DNA of 64,000 bases from Oscillospiraceae bacterium (lineage in GTDB: Bacteria; Bacillota; Clostridia; Oscillospirales; CAG-272): positions 1 to 64,000 of the forward strand of contig SVQN01000001.1 in NCBI GenBank assembly GCA_015065295.1. The letters run 5' to 3'. The position numbers were made by a program, and so were the translations under genes. Under the pieces are notes generated by a model. The model was not told where the DNA came from, searched no databases, and was given only the letters and a program-made list of their open reading frames with translations. Positions 38,599 through 48,395 of the stretch are shown piece after piece; position 1 is the stretch's first letter; every line of letters begins with the position of its first letter.

Positions 38599-39834
38599 AT
38601 GAAAAAAAGCGTAAAAAATCTTTCCGCGATTCTCGCGCTTCTGATGATGAGCTCCGCATTTGCGGCAACTGCTTCCGCAGCGGATTCTACATTTATTAAG
38701 GTTAAGAACGAAAAAACCGAAACCGTAATCGACGAAGCGGAAGAAGCTGCTTCTGCCGGCAATATTCTCAAGACCAGCGGCTGGGTCAAGACTGACGCAC
38801 CGATCCTTTCCGATGATTCTTCCTACGTTACCAAGGCAAAGAATGTCTTTGTAAAGCCCGCAAAGGATGTCGCAGTCAAGAAAATTTACAAGAACGAGAA
38901 GCCCGTTACCATCAAAAACGGCAAGTATTACTCCAAGAAGGACGCCGAAAAGGAACTGAAGAACTACTTCGATTCTCATACCTATGATCTGTATCTCTAT
39001 GAAGATGACGAACGTATTATCTGTGACGGAGCATACTTTGTAAGTACCGACAGCGATGTCGTTTATTATGACTACAGAACCGGTCGTCTCGTGGCGAACG
39101 ATTCCGGCAATGCGTCCGTATATGTTTATACCAACGGCGGCGTTCCGTTCTTCCGTCTTGATGTCTGTGTGACCAATCATCCCGGCAAGAACCCGACCGT
39201 GGTTGACCTGATCGCGGACAAATGGCATCTCGACGGCGCGGGCGATACCACCACCTTCACCATCAAGAGCGATAAGTATGAGGCAGAAGACTTCAATTTC
39301 ACCATTTCTCACGGCAAGGATATCGCTTCCATCACCAAGGACGGCAAGCTGACCGTTACCGGCAACGGCCCGATCGTTGTCAGCGCAATCCACAAGAGAT
39401 ATTCCAATGTCTGCGGTGAAACTTTGATCTATGCGGGGGAATATGTTTCTGCATTCCATGACGGATACTACACCTACAAGGACAATAAGTATACCACCCA
39501 TTACTGGGGTTACGATATTGGTGATTTCCGCGACTGCTATATCAACGGCTGGATCAAATCCACGGAAGGTATTTTTGTTCCGGTTCTGAAGAAAATGGTT
39601 GCTCCGGTAGTTCATACGAACGGTACGGTAAAGGATACGATTGTTGTAACCTCCGACAAAGTGAGTGTAGCCGACCTCATCCGCGAAGCATACGGCGACA
39701 AGGACGATCTGTATTACATCATCAACAAGTACAATCTCTTCAAGGGCAAGGACTACACGAAGGTTGAAGTGACCTACGACGACTTCGACTACATCAAGTT
39801 CATTCTCTCCCAGGCTTACGACTGGTGCGACTGA
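38599..39834 (+). CDS. Secreted protein of unknown function
   Basis: MKKSVKNLSAILALLMMSSAFAATASAAD (Sec signal peptide); beta-rich body; upstream tggagga. Confidence 0.65.
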   Translation: MKKSVKNLSAILALLMMSSAFAATASAADSTFIKVKNEKTETVIDEAEEAASAGNILKTSGWVKTDAPILSDDSSYVTKAKNVFVKPAKDVAVKKIYKNEKPVTIKNGKYYSKKDAEKELKNYFDSHTYDLYLYEDDERIICDGAYFVSTDSDVVYYDYRTGRLVANDSGNASVYVYTNGGVPFFRLDVCVTNHPGKNPTVVDLIADKWHLDGAGDTTTFTIKSDKYEAEDFNFTISHGKDIASITKDGKLTVTGNGPIVVSAIHKRYSNVCGETLIYAGEYVSAFHDGYYTYKDNKYTTHYWGYDIGDFRDCYINGWIKSTEGIFVPVLKKMVAPVVHTNGTVKDTIVVTSDKVSVADLIREAYGDKDDLYYIINKYNLFKGKDYTKVEVTYDDFDYIKFILSQAYDWCD

Positions 39835-39846
39835 GTTTGTGAAAAC

Positions 39847-39882
39847 AAAAAACTGTGAGCGATTTGCTCACAGTTTTTTTTG
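39847..39882. terminator. Bidirectional intrinsic terminator
   Basis: aaaaaactgtgagcgatttgctcacagttttttttg. Confidence 0.85.
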
Positions 39883-40362
39883 TTCCATAATCTCCAGCAT
39901 CCGGTCGCGGCATCCGTCCGGCACAGCGTCGCCGAGGTCACAGCCGAATTTCAGCAGGTCGCGGACGTAGGTCGAGCTGATCGCGGCGTATTCCGGCGAG
40001 GTCGGAAGAATGACCGTTTCGATGTGCGGCGCGAACCGCTTCATGATGAGGGAGAGGGTATATTCGTAGTCGAAGTCGGTCGCGTTTCTTGCGCCGCGGA
40101 CGATGACCGATGCGCCGATCTGCTCCGCTGCGTCGCTCGTCAGGCCGCCGTAGACCATGGCGTGCGCGTTCGGGATTCCGGCAATCGCGGCGTTCACCAG
40201 TTCGAGACGTTCGTCCGGGGCGAACAGACCGCTTTTTTTCTCCGTATTGGCGAGAATGACGACCCACACCTCGTCAAACATTGCCGCAGAACGGCGGACG
40301 AGGTCGAGATGCCCTGACGTAACGGGGTCAAAGCTGCCCGTAATCATGGCGGTACGCTTCAT
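39868..40362 (-). CDS. coaD: Phosphopantetheine adenylyltransferase
   Basis: MKRTAMITGSFDPVTSGHLDLVRRSAAMFDEVWVVILAN...RGARNATDFDYEYTLSLIMKRFAPHIETVILPTSPEYAAISSTYVRDLL. Confidence 0.95.
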   Translation of the reverse strand: MKRTAMITGSFDPVTSGHLDLVRRSAAMFDEVWVVILANTEKKSGLFAPDERLELVNAAIAGIPNAHAMVYGGLTSDAAEQIGASVIVRGARNATDFDYEYTLSLIMKRFAPHIETVILPTSPEYAAISSTYVRDLLKFGCDLGDAVPDGCRDRMLEIMEQKKL

Positions 40363-40363
40363 C

Positions 40364-40987
40364 TCACTTCGCGGGGGTCAGCAGGGTGATGCGCGTGTGA
40401 CCGTAGAGAACGGATTTGAGAACTTCGTACTTTTCCGCAAGTTCTTCCTTGCCGCCGAAAACGTCGCGGAGAACCGCTTCCGCCGTCATGTCTTCGTCCT
40501 TGCGGAGACGGGAGTTCTTCACGGGGATGTCGCATTCGGTTTCGCAGACGATATACGCGCCGACAGCGTAAAGGTCGGCTTTGTGCAGGGCTTCCAGTGC
40601 GGCAGGAAGGAGGTCGGAGGCATACGGCGGGTCGAGGAAGACGATGTCGTAGGTTTCACGTCCGGCTGCTCCGCGGATGAAGGAGGAATAGTCGGCGGCG
40701 GAAATGCGACACTTATCGAACAAGTGGGTTTTCTTGGCATTTTCCATGATGATATTGACGGCGTCGCGGGACTGGTCGATGATGGTTGCGCGTGCAGCTC
40801 CGCGGGAGAGGGCTTCGATGGCAAGCTGACCGCTTCCGCCGAACAGATCGAGGACGGCACGTCCTTCGATGTCAAACTGGATCATGGAAAAAAGGGCTTC
40901 TTTGACGCGGTCGGTGGTGGGACGGGTGTTGTCGCCCTCGAGGGTCGCCAGCTTGGTACCGCGCGCAGTTCCGGTGATAACTCTCAT
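40364..40987 (-). CDS. rsmD: 16S rRNA (guanine(966)-N(2))-methyltransferase
   Basis: MRVITGTARGTKLATLEGDNTRPTTDRVKEALFSMIQFDIEGRAVLDLFGGSGQLAIEALSRGA...DIVFLDPPYA. Confidence 0.95.
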   Translation of the reverse strand: MRVITGTARGTKLATLEGDNTRPTTDRVKEALFSMIQFDIEGRAVLDLFGGSGQLAIEALSRGAARATIIDQSRDAVNIIMENAKKTHLFDKCRISAADYSSFIRGAAGRETYDIVFLDPPYASDLLPAALEALHKADLYAVGAYIVCETECDIPVKNSRLRKDEDMTAEAVLRDVFGGKEELAEKYEVLKSVLYGHTRITLLTPAK

Positions 40988-41012
40988 GTGTTTCTCCTAG
41001 ATAGATATATTT

Positions 41013-41076
41013 TTCTCGGGAAAACCTTTTTGCAAAAAGGTTTTCCCGAACCCTTTCCAAAAAACTTTAAATAAAT
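41013..41076. repeat. GGGGAAACTTTT-hairpin family copy (inward tail), pair with 41121-41180
   Basis: ctcgggaaaacctttttgcaaaaaggttttcccgaaccctttccaaaaaactttaaa. Confidence 0.75.
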
Positions 41077-41120
41077 GGATTGAGGGGGGAGTTATAGAGA
41101 TATTGACAGTGGTATTTGTT

Positions 41121-41180
41121 TAAAAGTTTTTGAAGATGGGGGTCGGGGAAGAAACTTTTTTCAAAAAGTTTTTTCCCCGA
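41121..41180. repeat. GGGGAAACTTTT-hairpin family copy, inverted relative to 41013-41076
   Basis: taaaagtttttgaagatgggggtcggggaagaaacttttttcaaaaagttttttccccg. Confidence 0.75.
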
Positions 41181-41186
41181 AGAACA

Positions 41187-43064
41187 TTATTTCTTCGTAT
41201 TAAAATATTCGTACACCGCTTCGGCGTCCTTCATGGAAATGCCGCTGACTTCGGCGAGTTCCGCCACGGACGCTTTTTTCAGGTCGGCGAAGGATTTGAA
41301 GTGCTCCGTCAATGCTTTTGCCTTGGCGGGGCCGATGCCTTTGATTTTTTCGAGCGAGGACGTTTTCAGCGTTTTCCGCTTCGCTCCCGTCATGTGACCG
41401 ACCGTGTACCGGTGGACTTCCTCCTGAATGCTGTAGATCAGGCGGAACACATCCGCGTGACGGGCGATGTTCACTTCGCCTTCGTCGTCGGTCAGCGTGC
41501 GCGTTTTGTGATGCTCGTCCTTGACCATGCCGAACACGGGGATTTCAAACCCGGTTTCCGCCATGAGTTCGCGGATGACGGAGACGTGTCCACGTCCGCC
41601 GTCGAGGAGAATCAGGTCGGGGCAGGCTTCCATCGAATCGCCTTCCACGCCGATGTGCGTCAGACGCCGGGAAATCGCTTCGCGCATGGCGGCGTAGTCG
41701 TCCTGCGTGTCCTTGGATTTGATGCCGAACGTCCGGTATTCGCTTTTCTTCAGCCGTCCGTCGATGGCGGCGACCATGCCGGCGGTGATGTGTTCGTCGC
41801 CGAGGTTCGAGATGTCGTACGCCTCGATGCGTTCCGGCACAACTTCCAGTTGGAGCAGGGACGCCAGATTCACCAGCGTACGCTCGTCGTTCCGGTCGCG
41901 CTTGGCGGCGTTTTCGGAATGCTTTGCCGCGTCTTCGATTGCCATGTCGCAGAGATACTTCGACGCGCCCTTTTTCGGCGTGCGGATCGTGACCTTGTGT
42001 TCCGCTTTTTCCGAGAGATAGTCGGACAGCAGGAGACGGTCATGCTCCGGAAGCTCGAACGACAGCAGGATTTCCGACGGAATGTATTCGCGCGACTGGT
42101 ACAGTGCCATGATGAACGCGGAGAGCGGCGAGTCTTCGTCATCGGCTTCCGAAATTCCGGCGATTTCGTCACTGCCGAACAGAAAATGCTCGGTATCGGC
42201 AATGTAACCGCTCCGGATGTAGAACACCGTCGCACAGTCGCGGAACCGGACGGCTTCACCTTCGAAGGAGGTCAGTTTCAGACCGATCACGTCGCATTCG
42301 ACATCGGGAGAACCGACCGCTTTCTGACGTTCGCCGAGCTTCCGCATGGCTTCGATCGTATCGCGGCACCGGGCGGCTTCCTCGAATTCGAGTTCTTCGG
42401 CGGCGCGGTTCATCTTTTCGGTGAGTTCGCGGATGACTTCGCGGGTACCGCCGCGCAGAATGTCCGCCGCACGGTCGATGGCGGCACGGTAAACCGCATT
42501 GTCCACCCGTCCGGTGCAGACGCCCATACAGCGGCCGATCTGGTAGTACACGCAGGGCCGGGAGGAACCGATATCCTCAGGAAAGCGTTTTTTGCACGTC
42601 GGAATGCCGAGCGAACGTTCGAGCTGGGCGATCACGCTGAACACGGTCTGCGTGGACGAATACGGTCCGAAGTAGAGCGAACCGTCGGGAACCCGCTTGC
42701 GCGCCATTGTGATGCGCGGCCACTGGGACTTGACGTCGATGCGGATATAGGGATAGCCTTTGGCATCCTTCAGGCGGATGTTGTATTTTGGGGTGTACTG
42801 CTTGATGAGGCTGTTTTCAAGTGCCAGTGCTTCCATCTCGGTCGTACAGGTGATGAAGCGGAAATCATGCACGGACGCGGCCATTTTTGCGGTCTTCGTA
42901 TCGTGTGCGCCGTGGAAATACTGGGACACACGGTCGCGCAGGGAACGGGATTTTCCGACATAAATGACGGTTCCCGCCTCATTTTCCATGATATACACGC
43001 CCGGACTGCGGGGAAGCGCGGCGGATTTGGATCGGAGATGGTCGATGTTTTTTGAGATTTCCAT
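41187..43064 (-). CDS. uvrC: Excinuclease ABC subunit C
   Basis: LPRSPGVYIMENEAGTVIYVGKSRSLRDRVSQYF...RIEAYDISNLGDEHITAGMVAAIDGRLKKSEYRTFGIK...LILLDGGRGHVSV...KGIGPAKAKALTEHF. Confidence 0.97.
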   Translation of the reverse strand: MEISKNIDHLRSKSAALPRSPGVYIMENEAGTVIYVGKSRSLRDRVSQYFHGAHDTKTAKMAASVHDFRFITCTTEMEALALENSLIKQYTPKYNIRLKDAKGYPYIRIDVKSQWPRITMARKRVPDGSLYFGPYSSTQTVFSVIAQLERSLGIPTCKKRFPEDIGSSRPCVYYQIGRCMGVCTGRVDNAVYRAAIDRAADILRGGTREVIRELTEKMNRAAEELEFEEAARCRDTIEAMRKLGERQKAVGSPDVECDVIGLKLTSFEGEAVRFRDCATVFYIRSGYIADTEHFLFGSDEIAGISEADDEDSPLSAFIMALYQSREYIPSEILLSFELPEHDRLLLSDYLSEKAEHKVTIRTPKKGASKYLCDMAIEDAAKHSENAAKRDRNDERTLVNLASLLQLEVVPERIEAYDISNLGDEHITAGMVAAIDGRLKKSEYRTFGIKSKDTQDDYAAMREAISRRLTHIGVEGDSMEACPDLILLDGGRGHVSVIRELMAETGFEIPVFGMVKDEHHKTRTLTDDEGEVNIARHADVFRLIYSIQEEVHRYTVGHMTGAKRKTLKTSSLEKIKGIGPAKAKALTEHFKSFADLKKASVAELAEVSGISMKDAEAVYEYFNTKK

Positions 43065-43070
43065 AATAAA

Positions 43071-43183
43071 AGGGCTAAGGACTAATGGTTAATGGTGAAG
43101 GACTAAGGCGAAATTGTATGTCAGCGGACGGACATACAGTCAGTATAGTCCTTAACCATTCACCATTAGTCATTAGTCAAAAA
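43071..43183. repeat. ACTAATG-hairpin repeat, copy 3
   Basis: gggctaaggactaatggttaatggtgaaggactaagg...tagtccttaaccattcaccattagtcattagtc. Confidence 0.8.
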
Positions 43184-43234
43184 CAAGTTGAGCGAAGGTG
43201 AATCACCCTCGCTCAGATTGTGTATCAAGTTGGA

Positions 43235-43498
43235 TTATTCGGTGAAACCGGTGTCGATCAGGGTTGCGAGACCTTCGAGTGCATCCGCTTCGTCGTTGCC
43301 GTCAGCGATGAGGGTGATGGTCATGCCCTTAACGATGCCGAGGGAGAGAACGCCGAGAAGGCTCTTTGCGTTGACTCTGCGGTCGTCCTTTTCAACCCAG
43401 ATGGAGCTCTTGAAGGAGTTTGCCTTCTGAATGAAGAAAGTAGCCGGTCTTGCGTGAAGACCTACGTTGTTCTTAATGGTAACGTCGCGTGAAATCAT
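43235..43498 (-). CDS. HPr family phosphocarrier protein
   Basis: MISRDVTIKNNVGLHARPATFFIQKANSFKSSIWVEKDDRRVNAKSLLGVLSLGIVKGM (His-15 and Ser-46 regions). Confidence 0.93.
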   Translation of the reverse strand: MISRDVTIKNNVGLHARPATFFIQKANSFKSSIWVEKDDRRVNAKSLLGVLSLGIVKGMTITLIADGNDEADALEGLATLIDTGFTE

Positions 43499-43807
43499 AC
43501 TATTATCTCCTAAAATTTTATTAATTAATGTAGATAATATGAGGCACAATCCCACGCCGAGGGTACGCAGACAGGTGCGCCGTTATCGTCATGGAAGCTA
43601 TTTTCTAAGGATTAAAAATAGCTACACCTCTGAATCTATCTATATTATAACAAATTCTTTACGGTAAATCAATAGTTTTGACTTATTTTTTGATTGGCAA
43701 AATCCACAACTTGAACCGTAAAAACAAGTAGAATTTAGCGAAAAATTCACGGAAGCGTAAGAAATATCGCACCTTATGTTTTCTATATTTTATCTTTTTA
43801 TAGATTG

Positions 43808-43864
43808 AAAAGGTTTTGGAGTGGGGTTTGGGGAGAACCTTTTCCTTAAAAAGGTTCTCCCCAG
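43808..43864. repeat. GGGGAAACTTTT-hairpin family copy at the 3' end of ileS
   Basis: gaaaaggttttggagtggggtttggggagaaccttttccttaaaaaggttctcccc. Confidence 0.75.
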
Positions 43865-43868
43865 GAAA

Positions 43869-46800
43869 TCACATCTTTTTTACGCTGATCATGACTGCTT
43901 CGCCGTTGACATCCCAGTCTTTGGTAAATCCTTCAAGTGCTTCAAAGACGAGATTGTCGCAGAGGACGGTTTTGCAGAATTCGTCGGAATCGGCGCGGAG
44001 GATTTCTTCGATCTTCGCACTGCCGGTGACGGAAACGGCGATGTGGTCGGTGACAACGAAGTCCGCTTCCTTACGCATGGTCTGTACCTTGGAGATCACT
44101 TCACGGACGAAGCCTTCGGAGATCAGTTCGGGCGTCAGATTCGTGTCGAGAGCGACTGCGATGCCGTTATCGGCAAGGCTGAAGTAACCTTCCTTCTGCT
44201 TTACGTCGATGAGCAGGTCGTCCTTGGTCAGTTCCACTGCCGCACCGTCAAAGTCGAGGTGGAGCGCACCGGTGGATTCGAGTTCCGCCATTGCCTTGTT
44301 GCCGTCGAAATCGTCTGCCTGGAGCGTACCGCGGATCTTGCCGAGGAGCTTGCCGTACTTGGGACCCACGGTCTTGAGGTTCGGCTTGAAGGAATAGGAG
44401 GACAGCGCGGACATATCGTCGGTGAAGACGACTTCCTTGACGTTCAGTTCGTCGCGGATGATGTCGGTGAAGATGCCGTCAACGGCGGTTTCTGCCTTGA
44501 CATACATTGCCGCGAGAGGCTGACGGTTCTTGGTGTTCGCGCCGTTTCTTGCCGCACGTCCGAGAACGACGATGTCCACAACTTCCTTCATGTTGGTTTC
44601 GAGGGTCTTGTCGATCATGGATTCGTCCGCTTCCGGATAGCTGCACAGGTGAACGGATACGGGCGCATTCTTGTCAACAGAGCCGACGAGGTTGCGGTAG
44701 ATGTCGTCTGCCATGAACGGGATGTGCGGAGCTGCCGCCTTGACGAGAGTTACGAGACAGGTGTAAAGGGTCATGTATGCCGCGATCTTGTCGTCGGTCA
44801 TTTCGGTGCCCCAGTAACGTTCGCGGGAACGGCGGACATACCAGTTGGAAAGTTCGTCCACGAATTCGTAGAGAGCCTTTGCGGATTCGGGGATGCGGTA
44901 GTTGGCGAGGTGAGTGTCAACCGTCTTCACGGTGGTGTTCATCACGGAGAGGATGTACTTATCCATGACGGTGAGCGCGCAGTCCTTCAGTTCGTACTTC
45001 GTGGGATCGAATTCGTCGATGTCCGCGTAGAGAACGTAGAACGCGTAGGTGTTCCAGAGGGTGCTGAGGAACTTTCTCTGCGCTTCGGTGACGGCCTTGC
45101 CGGAGAAGCGGGACGGGAGCCACGGAGCGGAGTTGGTGTAGAAGTACCAGCGGATCGCGTCGGCACCGTAGGTGTTCAGTGCGTCGAACGGGTCAACGGC
45201 GTTGCCCTTGGATTTGGACATCTTCTGGCCGTTTTCGTCCTGAACGTGACCGAGAACGATGACGTTCTTGTAGGGCGAGCAGTTGAACAGGAGAGTGGAG
45301 ATTGCCATGAGGGAGTAGAACCATCCTCTGGTCTGGTCAACGGCTTCGGAGATGAAGTCCGCCGGGAACTGTGCCTTGAAGAGGTCTTCGTTTTCGAAAG
45401 GATAGTGATGCTGTGCGAACGGCATGGAGCCGGAGTCGAACCAGCAGTCGATAACTTCGGGTACACGGTGCATTTCGCCGCCGCATTCCGGGCACTTGAG
45501 GGTTACGGCGTCGATGTAGGGACGGTGGAGTTCGATGTTGTCCGGGCAGTTGTCGGACATTTCCTTGAGTTCCGCGATGGAGCCGACGGAGTGGCGGTGG
45601 CCGCAGGAGCATTCCCAGATATTGAGAGGAGTACCCCAGTAGCGGTTACGGGAGATTGCCCAGTCCTGAACGTTTTCGAGCCAGTCGCCGAAACGACCCT
45701 TACCGATGGATTCGGGGATCCAGTTGACGGTGTTGTTGTTGCGGACGAGGTCTTCGCGCACGTCGGTCATCTTGATGTACCAGGATTCGCGTGCGTAGTA
45801 GATCAGGGGCGTGTCGCATCTCCAGCAGTGCGGATATTCGTGTTCGAACTTCGGAGCGTCGAAGAGCTTGCCTTCATTGCGGAGGTCGTCGAGGATAATC
45901 GGGTCGGCCTTCTTGACGAACGTACCGGCGTAGGGGGTATCGTCGGTCATGTTGCCCGCGCCGTCAACGAACTGAACGAACGGGAGGTCGTACTTCCGGC
46001 CGACCTTGGCGTCGTCTTCACCGAATGCGGGAGCGATGTGAACGATACCGGTACCGTCGCTCATGGTGACGTAGTTATCGCAGGTGACGAAGTGCGCCTT
46101 CTTCTTCTGCTTTGCGGCAGCTTCGCCGGCGCAGGCAAAGAGGGGTTTGTATTCCTTGTATTCGAGGTCGGTACCCTTGTATTCCTCAAGGACAGTATAT
46201 GCGGGAGCGTCTTCGGTCTTGAGTTTGCCGAGAACGGTGTCGAGCAGAGCCTTTGCCATGTAGTAGGTGTAGCCGTCGGCAGCGGAGACCTTGCAGTAGG
46301 TTTCGTCGGGGTTCACGCAGAGCGCGAGGTTGGAGGGAAGGGTCCACGGAGTTGTGGTCCATGCGAGGAAGTACGCGTCTTCGCCGACAACCTTGAAGCG
46401 GACGACAGCGGAGCGTTCCTTGACGGTCTTGTAGCCCTGAGCAACTTCCTGTGCGGAGAGCGGAGTACCGCAGCGGGGGCAGTAGGGAACGATCTTGAAG
46501 CCCTTGTAGAGGAGACCCTTGTTCCAGATTTCCTTGAGTGCCCACCATTCGGATTCGATGAAGTTGTTGTCGTAGGTAACGTAGGGATTGTCCATGTCCG
46601 CCCAGAAGCCGACGGTACCGGAGAAATCTTCCCACATACCTTTGTACTTCCATACGGATTCCTTGCATTCCTTGATGAAGGGTTCGAGACCGTACTGTTC
46701 GATCTGTTCCTTGCCGTCGAGACCGAGCTTCTTTTCGACTTCGATTTCAACGGGGAGACCGTGGGTGTCCCATCCGGCCTTACGCGGAACGTCCATGCCC

Positions 46801-47024
46801 TTCATCCAGTGGTAGCGCGGGATCATGTCCTTGATAACGCGGGTGAGGACGTGACCGATGTGGGGCTTGCCGTTGGCGGTCGGAGGGCCGTCGTAGAAGG
46901 TGTAGCCGGGGCGGCCTTCGCTCTGGGAAAGCTGCTGTTCAAAGATTTTGTTTTCCTGCCAGAACTTGAGGACTTCGCGTTCGCGTTCGACAAAGTTCAG
47001 GCTGGTGTTGACTTTGTTGTACAT
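43869..47024 (-). CDS. ileS: Isoleucyl-tRNA synthetase
   Basis: FYDGPPTANGKPHIGHVLTRVIKDMIPRYHWMKGMDVPRKAGWDTHGLPVE...DENGQKMSKSKGNAVDP (HIGH/KMSKS). Confidence 0.98.
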   Translation of the reverse strand: MYNKVNTSLNFVEREREVLKFWQENKIFEQQLSQSEGRPGYTFYDGPPTANGKPHIGHVLTRVIKDMIPRYHWMKGMDVPRKAGWDTHGLPVEIEVEKKLGLDGKEQIEQYGLEPFIKECKESVWKYKGMWEDFSGTVGFWADMDNPYVTYDNNFIESEWWALKEIWNKGLLYKGFKIVPYCPRCGTPLSAQEVAQGYKTVKERSAVVRFKVVGEDAYFLAWTTTPWTLPSNLALCVNPDETYCKVSAADGYTYYMAKALLDTVLGKLKTEDAPAYTVLEEYKGTDLEYKEYKPLFACAGEAAAKQKKKAHFVTCDNYVTMSDGTGIVHIAPAFGEDDAKVGRKYDLPFVQFVDGAGNMTDDTPYAGTFVKKADPIILDDLRNEGKLFDAPKFEHEYPHCWRCDTPLIYYARESWYIKMTDVREDLVRNNNTVNWIPESIGKGRFGDWLENVQDWAISRNRYWGTPLNIWECSCGHRHSVGSIAELKEMSDNCPDNIELHRPYIDAVTLKCPECGGEMHRVPEVIDCWFDSGSMPFAQHHYPFENEDLFKAQFPADFISEAVDQTRGWFYSLMAISTLLFNCSPYKNVIVLGHVQDENGQKMSKSKGNAVDPFDALNTYGADAIRWYFYTNSAPWLPSRFSGKAVTEAQRKFLSTLWNTYAFYVLYADIDEFDPTKYELKDCALTVMDKYILSVMNTTVKTVDTHLANYRIPESAKALYEFVDELSNWYVRRSRERYWGTEMTDDKIAAYMTLYTCLVTLVKAAAPHIPFMADDIYRNLVGSVDKNAPVSVHLCSYPEADESMIDKTLETNMKEVVDIVVLGRAARNGANTKNRQPLAAMYVKAETAVDGIFTDIIRDELNVKEVVFTDDMSALSSYSFKPNLKTVGPKYGKLLGKIRGTLQADDFDGNKAMAELESTGALHLDFDGAAVELTKDDLLIDVKQKEGYFSLADNGIAVALDTNLTPELISEGFVREVISKVQTMRKEADFVVTDHIAVSVTGSAKIEEILRADSDEFCKTVLCDNLVFEALEGFTKDWDVNGEAVMISVKKM

Positions 47025-47036
47025 GATGTGATTTTT

Positions 47037-47100
47037 TCTTGGGGGAAACTTTTTTTAGAAAAAGTTTCCCCCAAACCCCTTTCAAAAAACTTTAAATAAA
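47037..47100. repeat. GGGGAAACTTTT-hairpin family copy between the T-box and the ileS start
   Basis: cttgggggaaactttttttagaaaaagtttcccccaaacccctttcaaaaaactttaaa. Confidence 0.75.
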
Positions 47101-47163
47101 TGAAATGGATTTGGCTTTTTGCGGATTGTTTGTATATGGAATTTGCGGGAAGTGCGAAAAAAA

Positions 47164-47402
47164 CAAAAAAGTCCCGTTATGTCCGGGACAGAAGGATTCT
47201 GTTATACCACTCGCACACATGATACGTCTCCGGGGTAACGGTCGGATTCCGGTACAGGCTACTTTCCGTCTGCATCGGTGCAGGCGTGATTTCGCTGTAC
47301 GGCTCGGGAAGGATGTTCTGCGGCTGCGTCGTACCGGCTTCCACCAATACCGGCTCTCTGTGACTCTGCGGGACTGCATACTTGTTTCCGTCAATGCCTT
47401 TG
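47164..47402 (-). ncRNA. T-box leader of ileS (Ile, specifier ATC)
   Basis: Minus strand: cagagagccggtattggtggaagccggt...cagaacATCcttcccgagccg...gagTGGTATAACAG...gtcccggacataacgggacttttttg terminator. Confidence 0.88.
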
Positions 47403-47406
47403 ACTT

Positions 47407-47435
47407 ATTATAACGTAGATTTTGGTTTTTGTCAA
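47407..47435 (-). promoter_or_regulatory. ileS promoter
   Basis: Minus strand TTGACA (47430-47435), 17 bp, TATAAT (47407-47412). Confidence 0.8.
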
Positions 47436-47449
47436 GAGCTAATTTTGAC

Positions 47450-47577
47450 TAAGGACCCGACCTTCCCTTCGGGAAGTCGAGTGAATGGTGAAGGACTATG
47501 TCAAATTGTCCGTCAGCCGGATGACATGAAATTCAGCCATAGTCATTCACCATTAGTTCTTAGCTCTTAGTCAAATA
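47450..47577. repeat. ACTAATG-hairpin repeat, copy 4
   Basis: gactaaggac...gtgaatggtgaaggactatg...catagtcattcaccattagttcttagctcttagtc. Confidence 0.78.
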
Positions 47578-47650
47578 TGTCTTGACATATTTGAAAGAAA
47601 CTGTTATACTATGCACAGAAATATTAAAATTTCCGGCGGAGGTTGTAATA

Positions 47651-48394
47651 ATGTATACCTATTCCGAATTCTGCGGCTTCAAACGGGCGGATTTCAAGTT
47701 TGAGGATCGTGACGCTCTGATCGTTTTTCCGGAAACTCCCGAACCGCAGGGACGCTGGATGATGAAAATGGAATATTTCGGCGCGTTCCCGGCTCTGGAG
47801 GTCGAACTTCTCCGGCGCGGATGGCATCTGTGCTATCTCCGCAACGTCAACCGCTGGGGCACGGATGTGGATTCCGACGCGAAGGCGCGGTTTGCGGACT
47901 TCATCGCGGACGAATTCGGTCTGGAACGGAAGTTCACCTGCGTCGGCATGAGCTGCGGCGGCATCTGCTCGGTGAATTTTGCGGCACGTCATCCGGAGTA
48001 TGCGGCACTGCTGTATCTGGACGCACCGGTGATGAACCTGCTGTCCTGCCCGATGGGGTTCGGCGTGGGCGAATCGCTCGGGGAAAACGGCAGCGGCTGG
48101 CAGGAAATCGTGGACGCATACGGGTTCGATCTGCCGAAACTTCTGACATGGCGGGAACACCCGATTGACAAAATTCCGGTACTGGCGGAGCACAAGATTC
48201 CGGTTGCGCTGGTTTACGGGGACTCCGACCCGGTGGTACCGTATGTGGAAAACGGGATTGTGCTGGAGAAGTATTATAAGGAACACAATCTGCCGCTGTT
48301 CTGCGAAGGCAAGGAAGGCTGCGGCCATCATCCGCATGGGCTGGAAGACAACACCGGACTCGCGGATTTCATCGAACAGTGGACGAAGGCGTAA
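47651..48394 (+). CDS. Alpha/beta hydrolase
   Basis: GFKRADFKFEDRDALIVFPE...FTCVGMSCGGICSVNFAARHPEYAALLYLDAPV...PVALVYGDSDPVVPY; start ATG 47651 with upstream ggcggagg. Confidence 0.8.
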   Translation: MYTYSEFCGFKRADFKFEDRDALIVFPETPEPQGRWMMKMEYFGAFPALEVELLRRGWHLCYLRNVNRWGTDVDSDAKARFADFIADEFGLERKFTCVGMSCGGICSVNFAARHPEYAALLYLDAPVMNLLSCPMGFGVGESLGENGSGWQEIVDAYGFDLPKLLTWREHPIDKIPVLAEHKIPVALVYGDSDPVVPYVENGIVLEKYYKEHNLPLFCEGKEGCGHHPHGLEDNTGLADFIEQWTKA

Positions 48395-48395
48395 A

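Noticed and set aside
41130-43055. 641 aa + strand ORF opposite uvrC
   Set aside because: Antisense shadow; starts inside a hairpin repeat.
43821-47099. 1092 aa + strand ORF antisense to ileS
   Set aside because: Shadow frame caused by GC-rich codon usage of ileS; its ends read through the flanking hairpin repeats (IFSWGKLFLEKVSPKPLSKNFK) and it has no recognisable domain or RBS.
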